NCBI GenBank assembly: GCA_900539225.1
Contig: UQBO01000002.1
Location: forward strand, 1-64,000
DNA: 64,000 nucleotides
DNA from: an uncultured Eubacteriales bacterium
Lineage (GTDB): Bacteria > Bacillota > Clostridia > Tissierellales > Peptoniphilaceae
Direction of reading: 5' to 3'
This document shows, piece by piece, positions 1 through 7,375 of the stretch. How positions within the stretch are numbered: the stretch's first letter is position 1; each line of letters begins with the position of its first letter. A program made the translations under genes and the position numbers. The notes under the pieces were generated by a model that saw only the letters and a list, made by a program, of their open reading frames with translations, had not been told where the DNA came from and made no database searches.

Positions 1-2
1 CA

Positions 3-125
3 AGGCTTATATCTGACTTATACGATAAAGGAAAGATAATTATAATGATTACACATGATAAAGACATTATGAATAAATTAAATAATGTAGAGACTATATA
101 TTTAGAAAGAAAAGTTGTAGCTTAA
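3..125 (+). CDS. ABC transporter ATP-binding protein, C-terminal fragment (5' truncated by window edge)
   Basis: An open frame runs from the window edge to a TAA at 123-125 and gives 40 residues. It contains the segment IIIMITHDKDIM, which matches the last strand and the H-loop histidine (THD) of ABC ATPases, followed by a short tail ending in KVVA. In such proteins this histidine contacts the gamma-phosphate of ATP. Nothing upstream is visible, so the substrate and subfamily are unknown. A strong terminator follows directly. Confidence 0.6.
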   Translation, partial: RLISDLYDKGKIIIMITHDKDIMNKLNNVETIYLERKVVA

Positions 126-135
126 TAAATTGATT

Positions 136-166
136 ATAGGTGGAGAGAAATCTTCACCTATTTTTC
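136..166 (+). terminator. Rho-independent terminator after the ABC ATPase
   Basis: ATAGGTG at 136-142 pairs with CACCTAT at 155-161. The stem extends inward by GAGA/TCTT (one G-T wobble) around a GAAA tetraloop, and a run of T follows at 161-165. The upstream ATG at 140 lies inside this stem, which argues that the next gene starts at 203. Confidence 0.85.
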
Positions 167-202
167 TATCTAATTGGGTACATATATAAAAGAGGTGATT
201 AT

Positions 203-1018
203 ATGCTAAAGAGATTTTTTGATCTTAGTGGCGACGAGATCATTAATTTGAATAAAGATGAATTGAAACAAGCGATTAAGTCTTGTAAAGCGAGGATTGT
301 TTTGTCGGAGAATGTTGTGGTTCAAGAGCCTGCGACTTATGGCGTGACATCGTCTGAACTTGCTAAGGCCTTTGGCGCTGACCTAATTTTATTAAATTTT
401 TTCGATGTGAATGAAAAGAAAATCAAGGGCCTTGATTATAGTGGTGACGATATCATTAAAAAGCTAAAAAATCTTGTCAAGAGACCTATCGGTTTAAATC
501 TAGAACCAGTTCAAGACAAGAATATGTTTAGCGAAAAGAAAGTGATTAGCGAGGGAAGAAAGGCGAGCGAAGAAAATATTAAAAAGCTTGATGAGATGGG
601 CTTCGACTTCGTTATGTTTACTGGAAACCCTGGTACTGGCGTTGACAACGAGGGCATTAACGAGGCGATAAAACTAGCCAAAAAATATTTCCACGGACTT
701 ATCTTTGCTGGCAAGATGCATTCATCGGGTGTTGACGAGAAGATTGCAGACCTTGATGTTTATGAAGGCTTTTTAATTGACGGCGCTGATGTACTTTCTG
801 TACCAGCTGTTGGCACATGTCCAGGCGTTTTCGATGAAGACGTTAGAGCTATAGTAGAGCTTGCGCACAAAAACGGCGCTCTTGTGATGACTACCATCGG
901 TACTTCGCAAGAAAGTTCGCCAAGAGAAGTCATTAGAGACATTGCACTTAGAAATAAAATTTTAGGCGCTGACATTCAGCATATAGGCGACTCTGGTTAT
1001 GGTGGCCTTGCCATTTGA
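203..1018 (+). CDS. DUF7916-like TIM-barrel protein (PEP-mutase/HAD-annotated family)
   Basis: A 271-residue soluble protein. The start ATG at 203 has the ribosome binding site AGAGGTGATT; a longer frame from 140 would begin inside a terminator stem. The sequence alternates strands and helices in a barrel-like way (LILLNFFD, PIGLNLEP, FDFVMFTGNPGTG, LIFAGKMHSSG, ADVLSVPAVGTCPG, GALVMTTIGTS), with glycine-rich strand ends that could hold a phosphate. I recognise it as a family found in Clostridia and lactobacilli that databases often label haloacid dehalogenase-like or DUF7916. No biochemical function is established to my knowledge. It is followed by 80 bp and then the M20 peptidase. Confidence 0.6.
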   Translation: MLKRFFDLSGDEIINLNKDELKQAIKSCKARIVLSENVVVQEPATYGVTSSELAKAFGADLILLNFFDVNEKKIKGLDYSGDDIIKKLKNLVKRPIGLNLEPVQDKNMFSEKKVISEGRKASEENIKKLDEMGFDFVMFTGNPGTGVDNEGINEAIKLAKKYFHGLIFAGKMHSSGVDEKIADLDVYEGFLIDGADVLSVPAVGTCPGVFDEDVRAIVELAHKNGALVMTTIGTSQESSPREVIRDIALRNKILGADIQHIGDSGYGGLAI

Positions 1019-1050
1019 CAAAATATTTTTGAACTTTCAAGAACCTTAAG

Positions 1051-1101
1051 AGGAGATAGACACACATTTAAGCTTATGGCTGCGTCTATAAATAGATAAT
1101 G
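1051..1101 (+). promoter_or_regulatory. Leader with small upstream ORF and hairpin before the M20 gene
   Basis: A seven-codon frame (ATG at 1076, MAASINR) ends in TAA at 1097-1099, overlapping the ATG of the M20 gene as TAATG. The only good Shine-Dalgarno, AGGAG at 1051-1055, is 20 nt from the first ATG and 43 nt from the second. ATAGAC at 1056-1061 can pair with GTCTAT at 1084-1089, which would bring AGGAG closer to the M20 start. Confidence 0.35.
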
Positions 1102-2208
1102 GATATAGAAAAGTTTATTCGTTTTAGAAAAGAGCTTCACAAGATGCCCGAGGAGGCTTTTAAAGAGGATAGGACCAGAGCTTTTATTAAAGATGTTTTG
1201 AATGGCGTCAATGGCCTTGAGCTTCTTGAGGACAAATCTTATTTACTCTATAGATATTTTAAGGGCGAGGATAAAAAGTCAATAGTTTTGCGCTGTGATA
1301 TGGATAGCATTGTAAATAGCCAAAAGACACGCTTTCACGGCTGTGGTCACGATGGCCACATGGCGATAATGCTTGGCACTATACTTTCAATGGATATGGC
1401 TAAGATTGATAAGAACGTTTATTTTTTGTTTCAAGCGGCTGAAGAGACTGGTTATGGAGCGCTTGATGCTCTTGAAATTTTTGATAAGTACAAGATTACT
1501 GAGGCTTACGGTCTTCATAATTACGCTGGAATTAAGACAGGGACTATATCTACAAAGAAGGGACTATTGTTTTTATCGTCCTTTGGCTTAAAAATAAGTA
1601 TAGTGGGAAGGCAGTCGCACGCATCGATACCAGAAAATTCACTAAATCCGATATACGCTTGCAGCGAGATTATTAAAGATATAGAGCCATTCATAAAGAA
1701 AGACGCTTACAAAGATTTTACTCTTCAAGGCGAGAAATTTACTGACAACATCTTCATAACCGTTGTTGGCGTAAAGCTTGGCGGAGAAAATTTTGGTGTG
1801 TCGCCAGCAAATTTGGAGCTAGATCTAACACTCAGGGCATATAACGACGATGACCTAGCAAAACTTAAAAATATTTTCGAAAATAAATATAAAAAGGCTT
1901 TAGAAGAGAAGGGTTTTGTGGTAGAATTAAATAGTACGGATGAGTTTTTATCGGTCGTGAATGACGAAGAGCTTTATGAGGACTTCGTTAAAGCCATTGA
2001 TGCGGATGGACTGCCATTCGAAGAGAGAAAAGAGATAATCAGAAGCAGTGAGGACTTCGGCTACTATAGGCGTAAGGCGAGAGAATTATTTTTCCTACTA
2101 GGCGTGGGCGAGGATCACAAGGACATTCACGATGAAGCGTATGAATTTAATGATGAGGCTATAGAAAACGGTATAGAAGCGTTTTTATCTATAGCGTATA
2201 GACTTTAG
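1099..2208 (+). CDS. M20 family metallo-amidohydrolase (N-acyl amino acid / peptide deacylase)
   Basis: 369 residues, the normal length for M20D amidohydrolases that remove acyl groups from amino acids or short peptides. Metal-binding motifs are visible: RCDMDSIV near residue 64, GCGHDGHMA near 82, QAAEETGYG near 112, GLHNYAG near 139, and a C-terminal HDEAYEFND. The middle section (about 160-270) is the dimerisation lid. An in-frame stop lies two codons upstream of ATG 1099, so this is the first possible start although no close Shine-Dalgarno is present. It is 10 bp from the Mrp gene, so the two are probably co-transcribed. The substrate cannot be named from the sequence. Confidence 0.85.
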   Translation: MDIEKFIRFRKELHKMPEEAFKEDRTRAFIKDVLNGVNGLELLEDKSYLLYRYFKGEDKKSIVLRCDMDSIVNSQKTRFHGCGHDGHMAIMLGTILSMDMAKIDKNVYFLFQAAEETGYGALDALEIFDKYKITEAYGLHNYAGIKTGTISTKKGLLFLSSFGLKISIVGRQSHASIPENSLNPIYACSEIIKDIEPFIKKDAYKDFTLQGEKFTDNIFITVVGVKLGGENFGVSPANLELDLTLRAYNDDDLAKLKNIFENKYKKALEEKGFVVELNSTDEFLSVVNDEELYEDFVKAIDADGLPFEERKEIIRSSEDFGYYRRKARELFFLLGVGEDHKDIHDEAYEFNDEAIENGIEAFLSIAYRL

Positions 2209-2218
2209 GAGGGATTAG

Positions 2219-3019
2219 ATGAGCTGTGACAACGATTGCAAGGCATGCAAAGACAAATGCGCGCTTGAAAAGCTACAAGCGAATGATAAATCAAAGATAA
2301 ATAAGGTAATAGGCGTCGTGAGCGCAAAGGGCGGCGTTGGCAAAAGCTACGTAACAACGCTACTTGCAAACGCTTTGGCAAAAAAAGGCTACAGGGTCGG
2401 TATACTTGACGCGGATCTTACAGGACCGTCGATACCAGCATCTTATGGCCTTCATGGCATGATTACTTCAGAAGACGGCGTGAACATCGAGCCAGCTGAA
2501 GCGGCTAATGGCGTTAAAGTTGTGTCAATGAACTTACTTATGGAGCACGAAACAGATCCACTAGTTTGGAGAGGACCTATGCTGATGGGCGCCTTGAGAC
2601 AATTCTACCAAAACGTTAACTGGGGCGAACTTGATTATCTTTTGGTTGATATGCCGCCAGGAACATCAGATATACAGTTAAGTATATATCAATTGTATCC
2701 ATTAAACGGACTAGTCATAGTTACATCGAGCCAAGAGCTTGTTGATATGATAGTTCAAAAAGCCTTTAAGATGGCTGGGTTAATGCACATAAAGGTATAT
2801 GGCCTAGTTGAGAACATGGCATACTTCATCTGCGACGAGTGCCAAAAGAAGCACTACATCTTTGGTGAGCCAAAGGCAGAGGCACTAGCTGAGAAATTTA
2901 GCGTGAAAGATTATGCGGCACTTGCTTTGAAACCAGAAAACACAAGACTAGTTGACTCAGGTCAAGCAGATTTGATAGAAGAAAAAGACTTAGACGGCAT
3001 AGTAAAAGCACTGGAATAA
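2219..3019 (+). CDS. mrp: Mrp/NBP35 (ApbC) family Fe-S cluster carrier ATPase
   Basis: 266 residues. The N-terminus has a cysteine cluster (CDNDCKACKDKC, residues 3-14) like that of NBP35-type proteins. A deviant Walker A follows (SAKGGVGKSYVT, near 35-46), then the MinD/Mrp hallmark DMPPGTSDIQLS near 145, and a CxxC (CDEC) near 203 that bridges the dimer and holds a [4Fe-4S] cluster in this family. Such proteins carry Fe-S clusters to apoproteins in the cytosol. The ribosome binding site GGAGGG precedes ATG 2219. The gene is the last plus-strand gene before a bidirectional terminator. Confidence 0.9.
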   Translation: MSCDNDCKACKDKCALEKLQANDKSKINKVIGVVSAKGGVGKSYVTTLLANALAKKGYRVGILDADLTGPSIPASYGLHGMITSEDGVNIEPAEAANGVKVVSMNLLMEHETDPLVWRGPMLMGALRQFYQNVNWGELDYLLVDMPPGTSDIQLSIYQLYPLNGLVIVTSSQELVDMIVQKAFKMAGLMHIKVYGLVENMAYFICDECQKKHYIFGEPKAEALAEKFSVKDYAALALKPENTRLVDSGQADLIEEKDLDGIVKALE

Positions 3020-3025
3020 ATATTT

Positions 3026-3074
3026 AAAATATAGAAGCTTAGATATGAAAATTATATCTAAGCTTCTATATTTT
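3026..3074. terminator. Bidirectional terminator between convergent genes
   Basis: A perfect 21-bp stem, 3026-3046 pairing with 3054-3074, with a 7-nt loop. A-runs and T-runs at its two ends allow it to work in both directions, serving the Mrp gene (plus) and the lipoprotein gene (minus). Confidence 0.9.
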
Positions 3075-3075
3075 G

Positions 3076-4185
3076 CTATTTATTTATTGTTTTGAAGTCG
3101 ACTGGTATTCTTGCAACTTCAATTAAATCATTTAAATCACACTCTTTTGCCATTGATTTTACTTTGTCATGATAATTTTCATAAAGTTCATCACTAATTT
3201 TGCCTTTTTCTTCGATTTTTATATATCCATCTAAGAGAGTTGCTATCTGAAACTTTAAATTGTATGCTTCTGTCTTGTTGCTTGCTTCATAAGTTGGTAT
3301 ATAGTGAGGAACAATTATAAAATTATCTAATTCATTTTCTTTTGCTAGAGTATTGCTTGAAATAATTTTTGTCCCTTTATTAATAAAGCCTATAACTTTA
3401 TATTTTAGTTTGTAATTAGAATCTCCAAATGTTAAAATATCACCTATATTGTATAATTGTCTGTAGTTGTTTCCAAGTAAAATATTTATATATTCATCCT
3501 TAGAACTTATTTTAAAATCTTCAGAATTGAAGTTTCTCCCCTCACTTATTTGATTATCCAAAAGTTTTGCAGTATTCTCAATTATCGAATAAGCTTTTAA
3601 ATAAGTTGCATTATATTTTTTATTGTCAAAAGTTTGAGTTTTATAGACTTTGCTGTAACCTGGCAAAAAACATTTTTCCTTTTCAATGTATCCATCTACA
3701 AATTTTAATTCGCCATTGTATTCTCCAGTATATTCTAATAATTCTGCTTTAAAACTTTGATAATTAAATTCCTTTAAGAATATTTCATATAAAGTAATAA
3801 TTGATTCCTTCCATTTAGGGTTATATTTATCAGATATATCTTCTAAACGTATAAAACACTGATAATAAGGATAGAATGAATTATCTTTGCTTATTTTATC
3901 ATAATATTCAAATCGCAGCTCATCATCACTTTTATCATTTTCAGTATCTTGATTAGAAGCAGGTGTTTGTTTAAGTTTTATATCTTGATCTGGCAAATTA
4001 TCACTTTCATGATCATTGTCAATTGAAGCAACAATATCTTTATTATTTGTACCTTCATCATTATTTGTGTCATTTTTATTATTGTATTTATGATTATCGG
4101 TTTTTAGTGTACAAGAGGAGTAGAATATTGAAATTACTAAAAATAAAATAATTATTAGCTTTAAATTATTCGACTTATTAATCAT
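3076..4185 (-). CDS. Lipoprotein with a MacB/FtsX-type permease ectodomain-like region
   Basis: 369 residues. A lipoprotein signal peptide ends at the lipobox YSSC (Cys about residue 26). A low-complexity Asn/Asp/Lys linker follows to about residue 90. The folded part contains EGRNFNSEDF, then ILLGNNYRQLYNIGDIL and YKVIGFINKGTKII (about 215-275). That order resembles the periplasmic MacB-type core domain seen between the membrane helices of FtsX-like ABC permeases, especially those near bacteriocin genes. Here no permease helices are present, so the domain stands alone on the cell surface. It lies 9 bp downstream of a small secreted protein and is probably in the same operon. The gene is richer in A/T and in Asn/Lys codons than its neighbours. 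The function is unknown and the MacB link is by eye only. Confidence 0.55.
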   Translation of the reverse strand: MINKSNNLKLIIILFLVISIFYSSCTLKTDNHKYNNKNDTNNDEGTNNKDIVASIDNDHESDNLPDQDIKLKQTPASNQDTENDKSDDELRFEYYDKISKDNSFYPYYQCFIRLEDISDKYNPKWKESIITLYEIFLKEFNYQSFKAELLEYTGEYNGELKFVDGYIEKEKCFLPGYSKVYKTQTFDNKKYNATYLKAYSIIENTAKLLDNQISEGRNFNSEDFKISSKDEYINILLGNNYRQLYNIGDILTFGDSNYKLKYKVIGFINKGTKIISSNTLAKENELDNFIIVPHYIPTYEASNKTEAYNLKFQIATLLDGYIKIEEKGKISDELYENYHDKVKSMAKECDLNDLIEVARIPVDFKTINK

Positions 4186-4194
4186 TGAATAATT

Positions 4195-4659
4195 TTACCA
4201 TCCCCAACTATAAAAAATTCTTGGAGTTCTGTTATTATCTATATAAACGCACGTATAAGAAGTCGAATATGCTGTATCGCCTTTATTTCTGCTGTTAGCA
4301 CCACCTGCTTCAATTTGTCCACGATTCCAAACTTCTGCACGCGCAGTGAACTTAGGAGCTGTTGCTTGAACCCATCCAGAAGCAAACTGATCTCCGCCTT
4401 TGTTATTGCTATTATCAACATATAGGGCAACATCACTTGCTATAACCCTATAATTTGAAAACATTGTAACTGTAGATTTAAATATATTTTTCTTATCTAA
4501 CTCCGCACAATTAGTTCTTCTTGTATTTTCATCAATTTTATAGATATTACAAAACCTTTCTATAGTCTTAGGCAATTGTATTATATTTTTTGACTGTGCG
4601 TGTGATATAGGTGTCAAAATTATAATCAATGTAAGTAGAATAATTAATAATCGTTTCAT
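4195..4659 (-). CDS. Small secreted protein (possible lactococcin 972-like)
   Basis: 154 residues with a clear Sec signal peptide, probably cut after SHA (residue 21). The mature part has three cysteines and a C-terminal half rich in Gly, Ser, Asn and aromatics (VWNRG, GGANSRNKGDTAYSTSY) that ends in RIFYSWGW. A tail of small polar residues ending in FY and W recalls lactococcin 972-type bacteriocins, which also sit next to MacB-like proteins. This is a weak, visual resemblance. AAGGAG lies 10 nt before the ATG. The gene is first in a two-gene unit with the downstream lipoprotein and diverges from the Fic gene. Other possibilities are a surface or adhesion protein. Confidence 0.5.
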   Translation of the reverse strand: MKRLLIILLTLIIILTPISHAQSKNIIQLPKTIERFCNIYKIDENTRRTNCAELDKKNIFKSTVTMFSNYRVIASDVALYVDNSNNKGGDQFASGWVQATAPKFTARAEVWNRGQIEAGGANSRNKGDTAYSTSYTCVYIDNNRTPRIFYSWGW

Positions 4660-4693
4660 AAGTATTTTCTCCTTAATATTAATAATTGAGCGA

Positions 4694-4733
4694 AAATTAA
4701 AATCAATAAAAAGCTTTTTATTGATTTTAATTT
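4694..4733. repeat. 40-bp perfect palindrome in the divergent intergenic region
   Basis: The arms 4694-4713 and 4714-4733 are exact reverse complements centred on AAGCTT, with no loop. It lies 35 bp upstream of the secreted protein gene and within the 300-bp gap before the Fic gene. No gene ends nearby, so it is not an obvious terminator. It may be an operator or an mRNA 5' hairpin for the minus-strand operon. Confidence 0.8.
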
Positions 4734-4807
4734 ATCATAATAAACAAATCATATCAAGTTGATTTATCATACAATTTCTACATTTATCATATATAAGTTC
4801 AATATTT

Positions 4808-4946
4808 GAAATAAGAAAGTGGAAAATGGATTCTTATTTCAGAAAATGATGATTATTTGAAATAAGGAAGTAAAAATATGATTCTTATTTCAGAAACTAT
4901 TGACTTTTTGAAATAAGAAGTATATAATGTAATCACTATTTCAAAT
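4808..4946. promoter_or_regulatory. Three inverted-repeat operators upstream of the Fic gene
   Basis: GAAATAAGAA (4808-4817) pairs with TTCTTATTTC (4831-4840). A second copy, with one inserted A, spans 4859-4892 and reuses the arm TTCTTATTTC at 4883-4892. A third pair, TTTGAAATA (4908-4916) and TATTTCAAA (4938-4946), straddles the -10 box of the Fic promoter. Copies are spaced about 50 bp apart. The layout fits cooperative binding by a repressor, possibly the winged-helix end of the Fic protein itself. Confidence 0.7.
4901..4929 (+). promoter_or_regulatory. Sigma-A promoter of the Fic gene
   Basis: TTGACT at 4901-4906, a 17-nt spacer and a consensus TATAAT at 4924-4929. The third inverted repeat overlaps the spacer and the start site, so bound protein would block RNA polymerase. 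Confidence 0.85.
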
Positions 4947-4959
4947 TGGAGCTGATCAT

Positions 4960-6123
4960 ATGAGTAAAGAAAGAGCGGGTAAGTTAATAAAAAATCTTTC
5001 TGGGATAAGCGAGTACTATTCATTCAGACCAAGTCCGCTGCCACCAGAGCCTGCTATTGCAATTGACAATGAGCTTAACAATTTAATAATAAATGCACAT
5101 AAGATGCTTGCTATTTTGGACGACAGAGCAGAGATAATTCCTGATATGAATTTATTTATATCGATGTATGTGAAGAAAGAAGCGCTTCTCTCATCGCAAA
5201 TAGAAGGCACACAGGCAACGCTTGAGGACATCTTTGAAGTGAATCGTGATGAGAGCATCAACGAAGACGTCGAAGAGGTAGTTAACTATGTAAAGGCGGC
5301 GAACTATGCTATAGATAGATTAAATACCTTGCCGCTATGTAATAGACTGCTTTTGGAGACACACGAAATTTTGCTTTCAGGCGTAAGGGGAAACGAGAAA
5401 AATCCGGGCGAGTTTAGACACAGTCAAAATTGGATTGGCTCAAAGAACTCAAATATCACTACTGCAAGGTATATACCGCCCAATATTGACGATATGAAAG
5501 AAGCTTTATCAGATTTAGAAAAGTTTATCAATGACGATAGTCCATACGATGCGCTGATAAATGCAGCGCTTGTGCATTATCAGTTTGAGAGCATACATCC
5601 GTTTTTAGATGGCAATGGCAGGATAGGCAGGTTACTTATAGTTTTATATCTACTATATAAGGGCACTATCAAGACGCCAGCCTTGTATCTATCGTATTAT
5701 TTAAAGGAGCATAGGATTGAGTACTACGATAGGATGACGGCGGTTCGAGATAGCGGCAATTATGAGCAATGGATTAAATTCTTTGTGCGCGGTATATATA
5801 TCTCATCAAAATCAGCGATAGATAGCGCCGACAAGCTTATTGAGCTTAAAAATTCTGATGAAGAAAAAATAAATAGCCTAGATATAAGTGATAGAAGAAA
5901 GATAAATATAATGAAGCTTTATAGACATCTCTTAGCAAAACCTATAATTGATATAAAAGGTGCAGCCGAAGAGCTTGAACTTGCATACAACACAGTTAAA
6001 TCTGCAGTTGACGTGCTTATGGACTTAGATATAATTAAGCAAGATAATGATCAAGAAAGGAATAAAGTTTTTTCTTATGAAGCTTATTTAGCTGTATTAA
6101 GAGAAGGAACAGAGATAATTTAA
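4960..6123 (+). CDS. Fic family protein with built-in inhibitory helix and winged-helix C-terminus
   Basis: 387 residues. The Fic core motif HPFLDGNGRIGR is complete at about 213-224, with the catalytic His213, so the enzyme should be able to transfer AMP (or a related group) to a target protein. An N-terminal inhibitory motif of the S-x-x-x-E-G type is present (S78...E82-G83), which marks a class II, self-inhibited Fic protein. The last 70 residues look like a winged helix (KPIIDIKGAAEELELAYNTV) and may bind DNA. The Fic_N region covers roughly 20-110. GGAGCTGATC precedes ATG 4960. The promoter carries three inverted repeats, so autoregulation is likely. No separate antitoxin gene is present, in keeping with class II. 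Confidence 0.88.
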   Translation: MSKERAGKLIKNLSGISEYYSFRPSPLPPEPAIAIDNELNNLIINAHKMLAILDDRAEIIPDMNLFISMYVKKEALLSSQIEGTQATLEDIFEVNRDESINEDVEEVVNYVKAANYAIDRLNTLPLCNRLLLETHEILLSGVRGNEKNPGEFRHSQNWIGSKNSNITTARYIPPNIDDMKEALSDLEKFINDDSPYDALINAALVHYQFESIHPFLDGNGRIGRLLIVLYLLYKGTIKTPALYLSYYLKEHRIEYYDRMTAVRDSGNYEQWIKFFVRGIYISSKSAIDSADKLIELKNSDEEKINSLDISDRRKINIMKLYRHLLAKPIIDIKGAAEELELAYNTVKSAVDVLMDLDIIKQDNDQERNKVFSYEAYLAVLREGTEII

Positions 6124-6137
6124 TAGATTGTCAAAAA

Positions 6138-6168
6138 CAAAAGCCTAGAATTTTTCATCTAGGCTTTA
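6138..6168. terminator. Bidirectional terminator between fic and the transglutaminase gene
   Basis: AAAGCCTAGA at 6140-6149 pairs with TCTAGGCTTT at 6158-6167 around an 8-nt AT-rich loop, with A-rich and T-rich flanks. It serves the two convergent genes. Confidence 0.8.
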
Positions 6169-6189
6169 AACATCGCTAAATATTTTTAT

Positions 6190-7311
6190 TTATTTTGTAT
6201 AAGTAATTGTGTAAACGAATTCAGCTGGATTGTAGAAGTCAAGTGCTGTGCCGTCAACTTCTGCGTATGGGTAGCCAAATTGGTTAAGTGGGTCTTCGTT
6301 TTGAGCAGGTGTTAGTGTTAAGTCACGTCCAGTTGTGAAACCAACTCTATTTGCATCAAAGTTACCCCAGAAGTAATCTTTAAGGTCAAGAGCTTCTTGA
6401 GAGTCCTTTGTACATTCTTTTGTTAAAATACCTTTTAAAACGTCAGCTATATCGATAGGGAACCAGCCAGTACCAGGTTGGTAGTATTCAACCCAGCAGT
6501 GTTGACCCTTAGTCATATCAGCTTTGTCATCTTTACTCATTCTAACGCCAAATGTTTCTCTTGCTGGAACGCCTATAGCACGGCTCATAGCGATGAATAC
6601 TGATCCTATGTCAGTGCACTTACCATTAAGTGTTTTTAATAGGTTTTCAACGTCGCCTGTACCGCAGCCAACAACATCGTTATTTCTTTCCATGTTGTCG
6701 TAGATCCAGTCATATATAGCTCTTTCTTTATCATAAACACTTTCTTTATCTTTAGTTATTTCGATAGCTTTGTCTTTGATATTACCAGAGATGTTTAATA
6801 GTTTTGAATCAACTAAGTATGGAGCAAATTCATTTGCATCGATAGCTGTTTCTTCTTTTACTTCTGGACGAAGTGCTTCTCTTCTAGTAACGTCGAATGA
6901 GTAAGTTACTTTTCTTTCTGTATCTTCTGGTTTCCATTCAACATAGATCATCTTGTTGCCAAGGTCATCTTCGTTGATTTCGTAGCCAGAGTCTTTGCCA
7001 TTAACCATAACCTTCATGTTTGATATGTCTTGGTATTCATCTGATTGAGCAACTGGTATCCATAGTCTAACGGATTCTTTTGCTTCGTGATTTGATAGAT
7101 CAAACTCTTCAGTCATAGTACCACTGATTACATCAGCTTCTTTAGCTTCTGCAGGAGCTTCTTCTTCTGTTTTTTCTTTGCTAGCTGTTTCAGTTTTTGT
7201 TTCTGTTTCAGTAGCAGTTGCTTCAGCTGGTTTTGTGTCATCTTTCTTGCATCCTACAAGTGATGTCATAACTAGGCAAAGAACCAATAATAAAATTAAA
7301 TTTTTCTTCAT
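6190..7311 (-). CDS. Transglutaminase-like lipoprotein
   Basis: 373 residues. A signal peptide ends in the lipobox LVGC (Cys21), and an acidic Thr/Glu-rich spacer follows to about residue 60. The catalytic core of the transglutaminase/cysteine-protease fold is in the second half: Cys232 in NGKCTDIG, His271 in GQHCWVEYY and Asp287 in WFPIDIAD, all in the expected order. The protein should therefore sit on the outer face of the membrane and cleave or cross-link peptides. It is 64 bp downstream of the GT4 gene on the same strand with its own AAAGGAG site. No terminator separates them, so it may be the last gene of that operon. Confidence 0.8.
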   Translation of the reverse strand: MKKNLILLLVLCLVMTSLVGCKKDDTKPAEATATETETKTETASKEKTEEEAPAEAKEADVISGTMTEEFDLSNHEAKESVRLWIPVAQSDEYQDISNMKVMVNGKDSGYEINEDDLGNKMIYVEWKPEDTERKVTYSFDVTRREALRPEVKEETAIDANEFAPYLVDSKLLNISGNIKDKAIEITKDKESVYDKERAIYDWIYDNMERNNDVVGCGTGDVENLLKTLNGKCTDIGSVFIAMSRAIGVPARETFGVRMSKDDKADMTKGQHCWVEYYQPGTGWFPIDIADVLKGILTKECTKDSQEALDLKDYFWGNFDANRVGFTTGRDLTLTPAQNEDPLNQFGYPYAEVDGTALDFYNPAEFVYTITYTK

Positions 7312-7375
7312 TTGCTTCTCCTTTCAAATGCGATGTTTATATATATAAATGTAAAAATTTATATCTATTTAATTA

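Noticed and set aside
5740..5770. tRNA-like GGTTCGA text
   Set aside because: It lies inside the fic coding region and no cloverleaf can be drawn around it.
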